45,501 bases of DNA from positions 1 through 45,501 of the forward strand of contig CANNKG010000018.1 in the NCBI GenBank assembly GCA_947505105.1, given 5' to 3'. Positions 19,501 through 30,100 of the stretch are shown piece after piece. The translations under genes and the position numbers were made by a program. The notes beneath the pieces were generated by a model, which was not told the origin of the DNA, made no database searches, and was given only the letters and a program-made list of their open reading frames with translations. Source of the DNA: Methylococcaceae bacterium (GTDB lineage: Bacteria; Pseudomonadota; Gammaproteobacteria; Methylococcales; Methylomonadaceae). Each line of letters opens with the position of its first letter. The stretch's first letter is position 1.

Positions 19501-22500
19501 AAGGCCTTACTTTATATTATTTTATCGAGCTCGAATCGAAGTAATCATTACCATATAGTGCTTGATCATCTTGATCAACACTTACTTGAAAATACCTTGG
19601 ATTTGGTTAATAAACTAAAAACATCAGAATGGTTAATTAATAGCGCAGGAATGCCTATAAAACCTATAGATATTATCGTTATTGATGGATTAGATGATGA
19701 AGTGAAGAGGTTGACGACCGAATGTCAAGCGGGGTTTTACGCTCCTGATGATCTTCATCCAGATATTCGACAACACAAAGCTTATGAAACGCTTAAAGGA
19801 CTTTTCTCTCAAGAACAAGAAGGGTTAGATAGTCTGCTGTTAATGTTGGGCGAAAGTAAGAAGTATGCTATAGGAACTTTGGCGCTTGAAGTAAGAGAGC
19901 TGCTTTCAATTTCTAGTCTAGTTGCTGATGATTTAAATATGCCAGGCTGGCTATTATTAGCGAATAATAAAATCAATAGCTTATTGTCTAATCAAAATTA
20001 TTCACTGAAGAATCCAATTGAACCGCTATTAAAAAATTTGCCAATAGAGAATTATCGAGAAATATTAACTAATTTGATTCAAATCCATGAAAAAGCAGAA
20101 AATGTTGATAATAAGAAAAAAATTATTAAACTTTTTAATGCATATTTGGAGTTGTTAGCTGATGAACCAAATGCAATCGAATTTCTTAAACAAATCAAGC
20201 TACAAAATGCTAAAAAACGTTGGGTCTTAGCAGATAGTTTATGTTGGGGAATAGAGGGTGTCGATGATGACTATCTATTAGATCGAAATCAAGCTGAATG
20301 CTTAACCTATATAATCTATTCAGGGGTGATGCGTGATATTGAGATGCCGACATCAGGCGTTGTAAAAAATGAGGATTTATTGTTACAGAGCACGCCTAAC
20401 TCTTTAAGAAGCTATTTTAAAGAATGGAGTGTATTTGTCGAAAATCAGTTGATTGGCTTATTTATTAGCCTTTTAGGTAATCAACCAGAGATTGTTACAG
20501 CCGCTGGCGATTATTTAGGTAAGCGCAGTATCGAAGGCATTCGTAATAAAATAATTTGGAATGAAAAACATAGCTCAGGGCGAGATAAAGTATTATTTGA
20601 TGGACTCAATCGGGAAGAATCATTCGATAAAATGGTTTTTTTGATTCGCCCTGAGGATAGAGATACCATTGAAGTGGCTTCTATTTTTAATCAACCAATC
20701 AAAGTCGGATTACATAGTCACCCCAAAACAATCATCTTAGATCACCGCTTTCTTAGTCCATATAAGATTTCATTTCAGTTGCGAAAATTGAATTTGAATG
20801 ATTGGACCGAAAGTTATTTATCCGAGTTATTAAAAAATTCTGCTGAATTTATTTTAAGAACAGTGTACGAGCAGTCTGGCGGTTTAGAACGCATCTGGAA
20901 CGAATTAAGTGTCTCTGATCAACTAGATATCGAAGTAGCAAAAGGGCTGATACTAGATGAATTGCCTGCTAACCTAAGGCAATTATCGTTACAACAAACT
21001 GAAATTCATGAATATTTAAAGTGTTTCCAAAATGAAAAATCCAAAAAAAAAGAGTTGGAGTTAACAAATGTTTCGACTGGAACGGTTGATAAAAAAATAA
21101 CTCAACTATTGACCCAGATGCAACAGGCATTGATAAATGATACCAAAGCTCAAAACGACATTCTTAATGCGATAAAATCGAAAATTGGCAGTCATCAATA
21201 TCAATCATACAGTGTTCCTTTTGAAATGTTTCAAAATGCTAACGATGCAGTATATGAATTTGCTGAAATGTTAGCCTTTCCTGCAACAGATAATATCTTA
21301 GAAGAAGGTGAACTTGATACATTGCAATCTAAGTTCCAGGTGTCGTTTGATAAAGAAAAAGTCATTTTTATACATTGGGGACGAGCCATTAATTATTTTC
21401 GTGGTAGTGAGGGTTTTCCTGGCAAAGATCGTGGATTTCATCGTGATCTAGAAAAAATGCTGTTGATGAATACCTCAGATAAACAAGCTGAAAATCATGT
21501 GACAGGAAAATTTGGTCTAGGTTTTAAAAGTGTCTACTTAATTTCTGATCGGCCTAAAATCTTAAGCGGTCGTTTGGGGGTTGAAATTCTCGCAGCTATG
21601 CTGCCCCAGCCGTTACAAACAGATGATCGCTGTCGATTACAAAGTGAAATCGAAGCAGTATCGAATCATAGTCAGTTGATAGCAACGGCGATTGAGTTAC
21701 CTTTTATTGAAGGCATTGAACATGAAACGGTACTTCAAAGATTTATATGCTATGCAGGCATATTAACCGCTTTTAGTAAATGTATTAAACAGATTAGCTT
21801 TAATAAAAACAAAAGTGTTTCTTGGCACGAACAACTGTTATTTGATGAATTACCTGAAATCAGAAAAGGTCGGCTAATGCTTGCTGACCAACAGATCGAT
21901 GCGCTCAAGTTTACTTTTAAGGATGAGTATAAGAAGTATGATTTGTTATTTTACATAGGTGCAACTGGATTCAAAAATTTTCCTAATAAGATTGAGCAAG
22001 AAATCTTACCTAGAATCTGGATTTTAGCACCAACCGTTGACGAGTCATCGGTTGGCTTTTTAATCAATGCTAACTTTGATGTCGATACTGGGCGATTGCA
22101 ATTGGCATATGAAAGTCAAAATAATGAGTATATTGTTCGTTATTTAGGCGAGCATTTTGCACGCATTCTATGCCAACTAAACGAGATGATCATTGATGAT
22201 TGGCCTATGGTTCAGCAAAAGCTAAATTTAGCGAACGATGTTAAGCCCTACCAATTATGGTTGTCATTATGGCAAGTTTTAGTTAGCTCTTGGATTAGCA
22301 AAGATGATCACAAAGCGCATCAGCTAGTTAGATCTATGTTGACAGGATCTAAACTATCTTTTGTAAGCATTTTATCTGAAAAAGCCCTTATTCCTAATGG
22401 ATTATGGGGTGAACTTCAGCAACTTACTATGCTAGCAGATATAAAGTTCACATTAAAAGGCGTGTTAAGCACGGAGTCATTTTTTCATCAAGCGATTGGG

Positions 22501-24402
22501 CAAATATCTGAATTTATCACTGCGGATGCATTAGTCCATGAAAAAATACAACAGGAATTGTTTAGGTTATTGCCTGAACCAGATAAAGAAAAACTACGCT
22601 GGCCAACATTTGATTCGGTCATTTTAGCTGATAAATCATTCGCAAATCGACGGTGCGATATGGAATGTTCACTATTATGGGGGCAGTTATTAAATACTGA
22701 TTTAGTTCAGCAATTTGAGAAGTCGGAGGAAAGCCAAAAAGAGCGTCTACAATTAGAAAAACTGCTTGCGGAGTTAGAATTTCTCAATGATGAAAATAAG
22801 TTTAAACCAGTATCCGATTTACTAGACGAGCGTTTTAGTTCTGAAGAAGAAAAATTGAGAGCTGCCTTTGCGCCTGAATCATGTCTATTAAACCATAACT
22901 ATTCTGAGATAGGAGCCTATTTTTTCCGTTTTGCACGCCCAAGACTTTTTACAACTATCGAAGAATTGGAGTATTGGGCACTTAGTGCCAATGAGCTTAA
23001 TAAACAAATAGGAGTGCTAACTTACTTATTAAAAGGCGAGCATAATGATCGGTTAGCGGATGTTTTACGTAGGCAATCAAGTGGTACGTGGCTAAGAAGT
23101 TTAAATGAAGCTTCTCAGCATTTCTCTGGATGGTCAAAAACTGATATTACAACAGTATTAAAAAGAAAGTTAGCTACTGACGAAGAGATGGATAAGCTGA
23201 CTATCAATCCAGCTAAGAATGAACAAGAAGAGCCATTAAAACCGGAAATTGTGCTTAGCAATGTTTACACTTGGTGGAGTAAGAATAAAGATTCATATTT
23301 GAAAAAATATAATCATGCGATTTATCCTGATGGCTATTGTCCTAATTTATTAGATGGTGAGGAAATAGATCGAAATGGCTGGATGATATTGTTTTTTTTA
23401 GGCTCGTTACATACCGTGGGACGGACATTAGATGCTCAAAATCGCGGGGCAATTATTCATTTTAAAAATAAAGGTTGGTGGGATATTTTTGTTAAAGATA
23501 ATCCTCAAAATGTACCCGAACAATGGATGCGAGTCTTAGATGATTATTTAGAAGAACAGTTCTATAGTAGCTCGTACGAGTCGTGGATGATGCGATTTGT
23601 AACAATTTATCGATTTGCTCGCTGGTTGGATGAATATGCAGCCTCTTGGTTGGCTATTCGCCAACAATCAAAGAAATTTAATTTAGCCGATATATTAGAT
23701 ACTGCAAGTAGCCATATCCACGCTGGTGGCGGTCTAAGTGCACCAAAAACAGCTAGAACTTTAGGAATCGGTGCCAACTTTATTTTACGTGAATTAGTTA
23801 GGAATGAGATGCTTTCTGCTGCATCTGCGATTGTAAGCAGTGAACATTGTTTCGTGGCTCCAAAACGAGTGAGGGATTTATTCAATCTGTTAGGAATGCA
23901 ATTAGATGAAGATTCAGCCGATATTCAGAATTCAAGTAAAATATATGAGTTTATTTCTTATTATTTAGGAAAAGAAAACGCGACTTTTGAGCTTTGTTTC
24001 GACATTCCATTCCAGTTTATCGCCAAGGATATTCAACTTCAACAACAGCTATTTAATAATAACTACATAAACGTCGAGCATGTTCCAAGTAGTGAGTTAA
24101 TCAGTGCACCTTCGTGGGCGTGGGATTTATTGGAGAATGTATCTTTTTTTGTTGCTTTAGTTTCAAATCATCAATTACCCGAACCAATCGTTGGTTATGA
24201 TCTAGGTGATTCTGATGGGGTTGTACTACTCCAATTGGAGTTGGCATGGAATCTTAATAAGGTCGGTATTTTAGTAGGTGATGTTTATGATGTGTGGAAT
24301 GAATTTAAATTAGCACAAAATCTAGGCTGGCAAATTTTTACTGTTGAAGAGCTTGAGGAACAGGAAGAATTAAACCGATTTTTAGTTTGCTTTCAACAAT
24401 AG
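16522..24402 (+). CDS. Giant sacsin-like protein with two GHKL (HSP90-type) ATPase modules
   Basis: At 2626 residues this is the longest gene of the window. The N-terminus is a sacsin/HSP90-type nucleotide-binding module: KEIVQNSDDAGS with N36 and D39, FINDGPL, and the glycine lid GKFGLGMKSLFHL near residue 98. A second module begins near residue 1565 with FEMFQNANDAVYE and has TGKFGLGFKSVYL near 1660. Both keep the Asn that binds magnesium and the GLG lid; the second has NDA where the first has DDA. The intervening and C-terminal regions are large, helical and unrecognised. GHKL proteins clamp on ATP and act as chaperones or conformational switches, as in sacsin, HSP90 and MORC. No signal peptide or membrane segment is seen, so it is cytoplasmic. 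It follows the RecD-like gene by 49 bases with AAAGGAA before the ATG. Confidence 0.88.
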   Translation: MTGVRHDSLADIGLISDNLRDRYKSGFPILKEIVQNSDDAGSTQLSFGYSLGLPDAQHELLIGPAVFFINDGPLSEENADAILSIALGSSASNENAIGKFGLGMKSLFHLCEAFFYISNQWDTGESYHSNIFNPWGDLRAQWESFKPRDKQLIEEYLTPVIAVLNAESKSKTWFIVWVPLRTRHFSYDGSIIENYPGDDHKAPDFILDETIDVKLGQLLPLLRNLKCISIWQPENLGLQCSSTIKISENAVRRQFQAPQIDSTLQGKILLASKNDKKQIDYAGYENLLSEDLFKTVRNSEFWPKSYERNRATGKEQKVEDKAKPHVAIVICQRKAKGSANSYSDWAVFLPLGSYPQAGRSNWVNSEDKYDTQIFIHGYFFIDAGRVHIYALDNIDKTLNVIENSDHVRSQWNSILATDGCLSHLPKAVNNFVIAHKCSAERTQHLSEAVFKSDFVNQHRKWISARYQWLYQLKADEKSWQLIDAGSIALALPSYPKDEQGRAWAVFPELTKLEDQGFVFFDQSHVALLNENNGGWRDELILQVLEVNIEKVFSDRTKFTYFNDFLDLDQVNRTEAISKKLMVIAKHGLTIDSKKWIKSELTRLLGFTPPGQRVVLSKVNLDGLWPKICKINTHLLIIPKDISPIIEKTTLLSVDDAYLLLEALDTVLGNAGSSKLHSEAQELVAEIMGLVNPGEKDRLLKRCTDFRLFKAHDLANKSDEFFTKSDFVRFVQQKKLFRFVSGLGDARFKLGRELLNALKNSHIYFTDIANKDLALGKQTDVPNCEGKFCLNYIHFNKPLLADTKHRNKLIIELSNLNELAVQEKRAFRYLLHGDLEHFENDEFLLTVATGLDVVWEKITRAIYKASGNDWRLIDQLLIDDLSNKLSNELNVRKLGIAEIIEALNLNVEKINFLNLGLGQKECDAILQESDENLWKKLPFHTEINGDKVSITEQCYLDNDIEIPSILDNEFSRIKRSKNPSIAKKQSQWIKPLDKKALLYIILSSSNRSNHYHIVLDHLDQHLLENTLDLVNKLKTSEWLINSAGMPIKPIDIIVIDGLDDEVKRLTTECQAGFYAPDDLHPDIRQHKAYETLKGLFSQEQEGLDSLLLMLGESKKYAIGTLALEVRELLSISSLVADDLNMPGWLLLANNKINSLLSNQNYSLKNPIEPLLKNLPIENYREILTNLIQIHEKAENVDNKKKIIKLFNAYLELLADEPNAIEFLKQIKLQNAKKRWVLADSLCWGIEGVDDDYLLDRNQAECLTYIIYSGVMRDIEMPTSGVVKNEDLLLQSTPNSLRSYFKEWSVFVENQLIGLFISLLGNQPEIVTAAGDYLGKRSIEGIRNKIIWNEKHSSGRDKVLFDGLNREESFDKMVFLIRPEDRDTIEVASIFNQPIKVGLHSHPKTIILDHRFLSPYKISFQLRKLNLNDWTESYLSELLKNSAEFILRTVYEQSGGLERIWNELSVSDQLDIEVAKGLILDELPANLRQLSLQQTEIHEYLKCFQNEKSKKKELELTNVSTGTVDKKITQLLTQMQQALINDTKAQNDILNAIKSKIGSHQYQSYSVPFEMFQNANDAVYEFAEMLAFPATDNILEEGELDTLQSKFQVSFDKEKVIFIHWGRAINYFRGSEGFPGKDRGFHRDLEKMLLMNTSDKQAENHVTGKFGLGFKSVYLISDRPKILSGRLGVEILAAMLPQPLQTDDRCRLQSEIEAVSNHSQLIATAIELPFIEGIEHETVLQRFICYAGILTAFSKCIKQISFNKNKSVSWHEQLLFDELPEIRKGRLMLADQQIDALKFTFKDEYKKYDLLFYIGATGFKNFPNKIEQEILPRIWILAPTVDESSVGFLINANFDVDTGRLQLAYESQNNEYIVRYLGEHFARILCQLNEMIIDDWPMVQQKLNLANDVKPYQLWLSLWQVLVSSWISKDDHKAHQLVRSMLTGSKLSFVSILSEKALIPNGLWGELQQLTMLADIKFTLKGVLSTESFFHQAIGQISEFITADALVHEKIQQELFRLLPEPDKEKLRWPTFDSVILADKSFANRRCDMECSLLWGQLLNTDLVQQFEKSEESQKERLQLEKLLAELEFLNDENKFKPVSDLLDERFSSEEEKLRAAFAPESCLLNHNYSEIGAYFFRFARPRLFTTIEELEYWALSANELNKQIGVLTYLLKGEHNDRLADVLRRQSSGTWLRSLNEASQHFSGWSKTDITTVLKRKLATDEEMDKLTINPAKNEQEEPLKPEIVLSNVYTWWSKNKDSYLKKYNHAIYPDGYCPNLLDGEEIDRNGWMILFFLGSLHTVGRTLDAQNRGAIIHFKNKGWWDIFVKDNPQNVPEQWMRVLDDYLEEQFYSSSYESWMMRFVTIYRFARWLDEYAASWLAIRQQSKKFNLADILDTASSHIHAGGGLSAPKTARTLGIGANFILRELVRNEMLSAASAIVSSEHCFVAPKRVRDLFNLLGMQLDEDSADIQNSSKIYEFISYYLGKENATFELCFDIPFQFIAKDIQLQQQLFNNNYINVEHVPSSELISAPSWAWDLLENVSFFVALVSNHQLPEPIVGYDLGDSDGVVLLQLELAWNLNKVGILVGDVYDVWNEFKLAQNLGWQIFTVEELEEQEELNRFLVCFQQ

Positions 24403-24413
24403 GAAAAATAGCC

Positions 24414-27131
24414 ATGTTTCAGAAAGGCGACAAAGTTGAGCATCCAAAGTTTGGCTTTGGAACAATCCGAATGACAGATGATGATATCGTCATTGTTCGT
24501 TTTGATCATGGTGTTGAGGAATGTTTAATTGACGATGTCACGCCAATCAAGGCGATTGATCAAGCGATCAAAAGTTTGAGTTTCGATTCGGCCACTGAAG
24601 TTGTTTTGCGCTGTCAGGCAGCGGCTATCCAGTCCGTCAATGACAACTGGGGGGTTTTTTCAAAATCATTAATCAAGTTACTTCCGCACCAACTATGGGT
24701 CTGTCATCGTGTATTGAGACAATGGCCAACTAATTATTTAATTGCTGATGATGTGGGCTTGGGGAAAACGATAGAAGCAGGTTTAATTCTTTGGCCTTTA
24801 CTTTCAAAAGGCTTGGTTAAGCGCTTATTAATTGTTGCTCCTGCTGGCCTAGTTGAACAGTGGCAATATCGGTTGCGAGAAATGTTCGACATTCGAATGA
24901 CAATTTATAGTCCAGACCTTGATAAACCAAAATCGGATTATTGGAATACTCACCCGCTTGTAATCGCTTCATTACCTACTTTAAGAAAAGATGTTAATGA
25001 TAGACATGAGCGCATGTTACAAGCTAATCCCTGGGATTTATTGATGGTTGACGAGGCACATCATTTAAATGCATTAGAAAATCAAGGTGTGACACTTGGT
25101 TATCGTTTTATAAATAAACTTATTGAAAACGATAAGTTTAATTCTAAAGTCTTCTTTACTGGTACACCGCACCGTGGAAAAAATTATGGGTTTCTTGCCT
25201 TAATGAAGTTGGTAAGACCTGATCTATTTGATCCTGATAAACCGACTGATCTACAGTTGCCTCTGTTGAGAGAAGCGCTCATTAGAAATAATAAACAAAC
25301 AGTCACTGATATGCTTGGGCAAAAGCTATTTCAACCCGTCTCAGTGTATCAAGAAACCTATCATTATTCTGAACAGGAATCATATTTTTATAATTTGCTA
25401 ACAGACTTTATATTATCGGGGCAAGCCTATGCTTCTACATTAACTAATTCTACAAATCAGCGAGCTGTCATGCTTGTATTGATTTCGCTGCAAAAATTAG
25501 CTTCCAGTTCTGTTACAGCTATTACAAGAGCAATTAAAAATCGGTTAAATGCGGTTGCAGGCATAAAAAAGAATCTTGCTAAATTAGAGAAACAAAAAGA
25601 TCAGCTTAATGCTTTCTTTGCTCTCAGCGATGATAGTGTTGATTCTGCATTGACAGACCAATTGCAGATACTCGAAGAAAATATCTTCGAGTATTCAGAA
25701 AAGCTTACGTTAATGGAAGATGAAAAACCCCGCTTAGAGGCTTTATTAGTTGCTGCTGATGCTATTCAAACAGAAACAAAATTTGAGCAATTGCTGGTTG
25801 TCTTAGATGAAAGATATAAGGATCGCAATGTTTTATTTTTTACTGAGTACAAGGCCACGCAATCATTATTGATGAGTTTGTTACAGCAAAAATATGGGGA
25901 TGGTTGTGTAACTTTTATTAATGGTGATGGCTGTGCTTATGGGGTAGCCAACCAGCATGGTGGATCTCAGGATATTCACCTGCCTCGTCCAGCAGCCGTT
26001 GAAAAGTTCAATAGTGGTCAAGTACGTTTTATTGTATCAACTGAAGCTGGTGGTGAGGGTATTGATCTACAGGATAATTGTTATTCGATGGTTCATGTTG
26101 ATTTACCCTGGAATCCTATGCGAATGCATCAGAGGGTCGGTCGTTTAAATCGCTATGGGCAAACAAAGAATGTGGAAGTTATTACTTTGCGTAATCCGGA
26201 AACGGTCGAATCTAGGATATGGGATTTATTGAATACCAAATTAAATAATATCACAATGGCTTTGAGTGAAGTAATGGATGAGCCAGAAGATTTATTACAG
26301 ATTGTACTAGGCATGACCGATGGTAATCTTTTCAATCAGCTTTTTTCTAAAGCCAGCGGTCAATCAGAAAGTACCTTAAAAAGTTGGTTCGATTCACAAA
26401 CCAAGCAATTTGGTGGTGAAGATGCTATTCAAGCAGTTAAGGACTTAGTTGGAAATAGTCAGCATTTTGATTATCAGAGTCTAGATTCAATTCCTAAAAG
26501 AGATTTGAAGGATTTACAGTCGTTTTTCGAAAATATGCTTGCGTTCAATAGAAAAAGAATCATGCGAATCAATAATACTATTTCTTTCAATACTCCTGAT
26601 TCATGGAAAGTGGATATGGGTATTAGACAGAAATATGAAGGCATTGTGTTTGATCGTGATCAGAAGCAATCCCAGTCTGCTGAAAAAGTCATGGGTGTGG
26701 GACACCGAGTTTTTAACCTTGCCCTAAAACAAGCCTTATCCTTGAATGTTAATCTTTGTACTTTAAATAAATTGGAAAAACCATTAGTAATTTTTTCAAT
26801 TTATGATCGAATAACAGGAAATTTATCAAATATTGGGAAAACAATTGCAGGTGTTTATTGGAATAAGGATATTAATAACATGGAAATTCTGCAAGATTGG
26901 CAAGTTTTGGATATCTTGAATGATCAGAAACTTGAAAAGATTGACTCTAACGAAATTGGTATTTTTGTAGACGATATCAATGGATTGAAGATTACGTGCT
27001 TAGATGTACTGAAAAATAACATAAATACCCTAAAACTGCCTTATAAAAAACCTGAGATTGATGTTCTTTCAATTCTTTTACCCGTTGTTATTGATCAGTC
27101 CATTACACAATTAAAAAATGAATTTGCATGA
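24414..27131 (+). CDS. SNF2/RapA-like helicase with N-terminal Tudor/SH3-like domain
   Basis: The start is taken at 24414, behind AGGAAAA and directly before the conserved MFQKGDKVEHPKFGFGTI; an ATG 27 bases upstream lies inside the previous gene. The product is 905 residues. The first ~45 residues form a small beta-barrel of the kind seen in UvrD/CarD-like proteins (KV.H..FG.G..). The helicase core has DDVGLGKTIEAGL near residue 112, DEAHHLN near 213, TGTPHRG (III), EAGGEGIDL (V) and HQRVGRLNRYGQ (VI). A coiled-coil insert (residues about 390-450) separates the lobes. It differs clearly from the SNF2 helicase that opens the operon, so the two are unlikely to be recent duplicates. DpdE of the 7-deazaguanine system is a possible relative, but no dpdA-like gene is here. 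Its stop overlaps the next start (ATGA). Confidence 0.88.
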   Translation: MFQKGDKVEHPKFGFGTIRMTDDDIVIVRFDHGVEECLIDDVTPIKAIDQAIKSLSFDSATEVVLRCQAAAIQSVNDNWGVFSKSLIKLLPHQLWVCHRVLRQWPTNYLIADDVGLGKTIEAGLILWPLLSKGLVKRLLIVAPAGLVEQWQYRLREMFDIRMTIYSPDLDKPKSDYWNTHPLVIASLPTLRKDVNDRHERMLQANPWDLLMVDEAHHLNALENQGVTLGYRFINKLIENDKFNSKVFFTGTPHRGKNYGFLALMKLVRPDLFDPDKPTDLQLPLLREALIRNNKQTVTDMLGQKLFQPVSVYQETYHYSEQESYFYNLLTDFILSGQAYASTLTNSTNQRAVMLVLISLQKLASSSVTAITRAIKNRLNAVAGIKKNLAKLEKQKDQLNAFFALSDDSVDSALTDQLQILEENIFEYSEKLTLMEDEKPRLEALLVAADAIQTETKFEQLLVVLDERYKDRNVLFFTEYKATQSLLMSLLQQKYGDGCVTFINGDGCAYGVANQHGGSQDIHLPRPAAVEKFNSGQVRFIVSTEAGGEGIDLQDNCYSMVHVDLPWNPMRMHQRVGRLNRYGQTKNVEVITLRNPETVESRIWDLLNTKLNNITMALSEVMDEPEDLLQIVLGMTDGNLFNQLFSKASGQSESTLKSWFDSQTKQFGGEDAIQAVKDLVGNSQHFDYQSLDSIPKRDLKDLQSFFENMLAFNRKRIMRINNTISFNTPDSWKVDMGIRQKYEGIVFDRDQKQSQSAEKVMGVGHRVFNLALKQALSLNVNLCTLNKLEKPLVIFSIYDRITGNLSNIGKTIAGVYWNKDINNMEILQDWQVLDILNDQKLEKIDSNEIGIFVDDINGLKITCLDVLKNNINTLKLPYKKPEIDVLSILLPVVIDQSITQLKNEFA

Positions 27132-30100
27132 ATCCCAGCGTATTAGCACAACAATTACAGCAAGCGGTTAGTGACTATCTTCGCTTAAGCTTTGAAACGA
27201 CCACGCCATTTTTTGATGGTATGCTGGAACGCTTTTTAAACACACCTAGTTTATTGGCGAAAGGGCCATATCTGTCGATAAAGTTACCCTTTGAAAAAGG
27301 CTCCGGCAACGCTGCATTTTTCCCAGATGTCCCGCTTGGCTTTCCGCCGCATAAACATCAGGAAATCGCTTTTAACCGCATCGGTGTTGATTTTAAATCC
27401 ACTTTGGTCGCTACTGGTACCGGCTCAGGTAAAACTGAATGTTTCCAATTACCGATACTCAATTACTGTTATCAGCAACGGCATAAACCAGGCATCAAGG
27501 CGATTCTGATTTATCCGATGAATGCCTTGGCATCCGACCAGGCTAAACGACTGGCCGAGTCAATTTATGGTAATCCATTATTGAAGGGCAAAATTACTGC
27601 CGGTATTTATGTGGGTGATCAGGAGAAAAACGCCTCTACCAGCATGGAAACAAAACGCATCATCTCAGACAAGGAAACTCTGCGTAACAATCCACCCGAC
27701 ATTTTACTGACCAACTATAAAATGTTGGATTTCCTATTAATCCGCTCTAAGGACCATATTTTATGGTCTAAAAATGCCGAGGATACTCTGCGTTTTTTGG
27801 TGGTCGATGAATTGCATACTTTTGACGGCGCACAAGGTACTGATCTGGCCTGTTTAATTCGGCGCTTAAAAGCCAGACTGGATATTCCTAAACAACATTT
27901 GGTATGTGTCGGTACGTCAGCAACCTTGGGTGGTCAGGATGCCGGTCAAAATCTAATCAGTTATGCGACGGCGGTATTTGATGAACATTTTGATGAACAA
28001 TCGGTGATTACCGAATATCGGCAATCTTTGGGTGACTATTTGGCTTCATCGCCCGTTGAGCATATTCGTTTTCCAGAGCTGAGTAAATTGCTGGCTTTAA
28101 AAGCTGAGCAATACCCAGACCTGGACAGTTATGCCCGCGCCCAAGCCATGCTTTGGTTTGGCTCTTTCCAGTTGATAAACCACCCCACGCTCTGGCGTAT
28201 CGAACTGGCTAGACAATTGAAGAAACATTTCTTATTTCAAAACTTATTGCGTTTGCTTAATGGTCAAGTTACCGACTGGCAGGATTTGTTGCCACGTTTA
28301 AAACGTGGCTTAGGGCTTCAAGTTGAAGCCAGTGATGAATTTGTCGAGCAGTTATTAATCAGCTTAGTTTCACTGGTTTCTGTTGCCAGAGATGATAGTT
28401 TTCTGAAAACCAATGACGATAATCAGGCGATAGAGTCACTATTAACCTTAGCCCAAGAAACCAAGGAGCTGAAGCTGTTTCCGTTTTTGGATGTACGTAT
28501 GCAACTGTGGTTAAGAGAACTACGCCGTTTGTTGGTGTTATTACCTTTAACCAATGAACAACCCCAATTGCAGTTTGCTGATGACGGTAAAGTTCCTCAA
28601 GATCGTTTGGCATTACCTGCCATTCATTGTCGGGATTGTGGGGCCATGGGTTTTTTGGCGCATAAAATTAAAGATGAATCTCGCATTAATTCAGATTTAG
28701 ACCTGATCTATAAAGCTTTTTTTGAACATTCAACAAAAGCAACTTTACTGTTCCCCATGCAAGATGTGGATGTGCCGTGGAACTTTGCCAATAGTCTGGA
28801 TAAAAAGCTATGTGTCTGTTGCGGTTTTTTGAATCGCTATTTGCAAAACAGTTGTCAAAACTGCGGTTCGGAAGATGTGCTTTGGGTGCATCAGCCAGAT
28901 AATAGTAGGCAGGAAAAAAATCAACACACCGGTGAAGCAAATAACAAGAGCCATAATGATTGCCCGTTCTGCCAAAGCCGTGGCAGCTTATTGATTATCG
29001 GAGCCAGATCAACCAACTTGTCGTCAACCATTGTTGGGCAATTAAGTGCTTCGCCGTTTAATCGGGATAAGCAGTTAATTGCCTTTTCCGATGCGGTGCA
29101 GGATACCGCCCATAGAGCGGGGTATATTTCCGCACGGACTCGTTCTTATGGTTTTCGAGTCGCTTTAAAAAAAATCATAGATCGTCAGCATTATGGTCAA
29201 TCGTTAACTGTGGTTGTATCTCATTTTAACGACTATTGGCTTGAACAATTAGATGAAGTCAGCTTTATTGGCACTTTTTTGCCCAATGACATGGAATGGT
29301 TGCGGGATTTTAGTGCCTTGAAAGCAGATGGAAAACTACCCGAAGGTTCTAATTTATTAAAGTTACTGCAGCGCCGTTTAGCATATGAAATTACCAGTGA
29401 ACTAGGATTTCGCTGCCGCATTGGTCGATCACTGGAACGAAGCGGTGCAGTTGCTTGTTATTTCGATCATGATATTTTGGCCAAGGCCATCAATCATCTA
29501 TTAACGGCCTTGCAAGAAACCATGGGGCCACTAAAAACTCTACAACTTGACGAGTTACAGGGCTTTGTCTATGGCATATTAGCGCATTTGCGTATTGGTG
29601 GCGGCATCTATTCAAGTGAACTAGATGGGTATCTAAGAGATAATGCCAACCCTGGCGTGTTCATCAGTCAGATACATTTGCCTAATTTTGCCCCATCTGC
29701 GCGTGTGCCTACCTTTTTGGCCAGTAAAAAAACCAAGGGGTTTGAAACCATTTCTGCTGATTCTGCTTCAGGGAGTAGTTGGTATCAGATTTGGTTGATA
29801 AAAAACCTGTTAAGCGATGAAGTAGTACATCACGCTGGCGATATCAGCGCCCCAATTTATCACGAGGTGCTAAAGCATTTGCTAAAAGCCAATGTGCTAT
29901 TACAGCAAACGACAGGCAAAGGGGAAACAGTTTGGGCGATTAACCCCGATGCTCTATTGCTCAGTTCCGAATCAGCACGCTTAACCTGTAATCATTGCTG
30001 CCACAGCCATCATGTAGCGGCACTAGAGCTTTCTGTTTGGTTGGATACCCTTTGTTTAAGAAAGAATTGCTTAGGCCATTATCAACTTGATAAAGATCAT

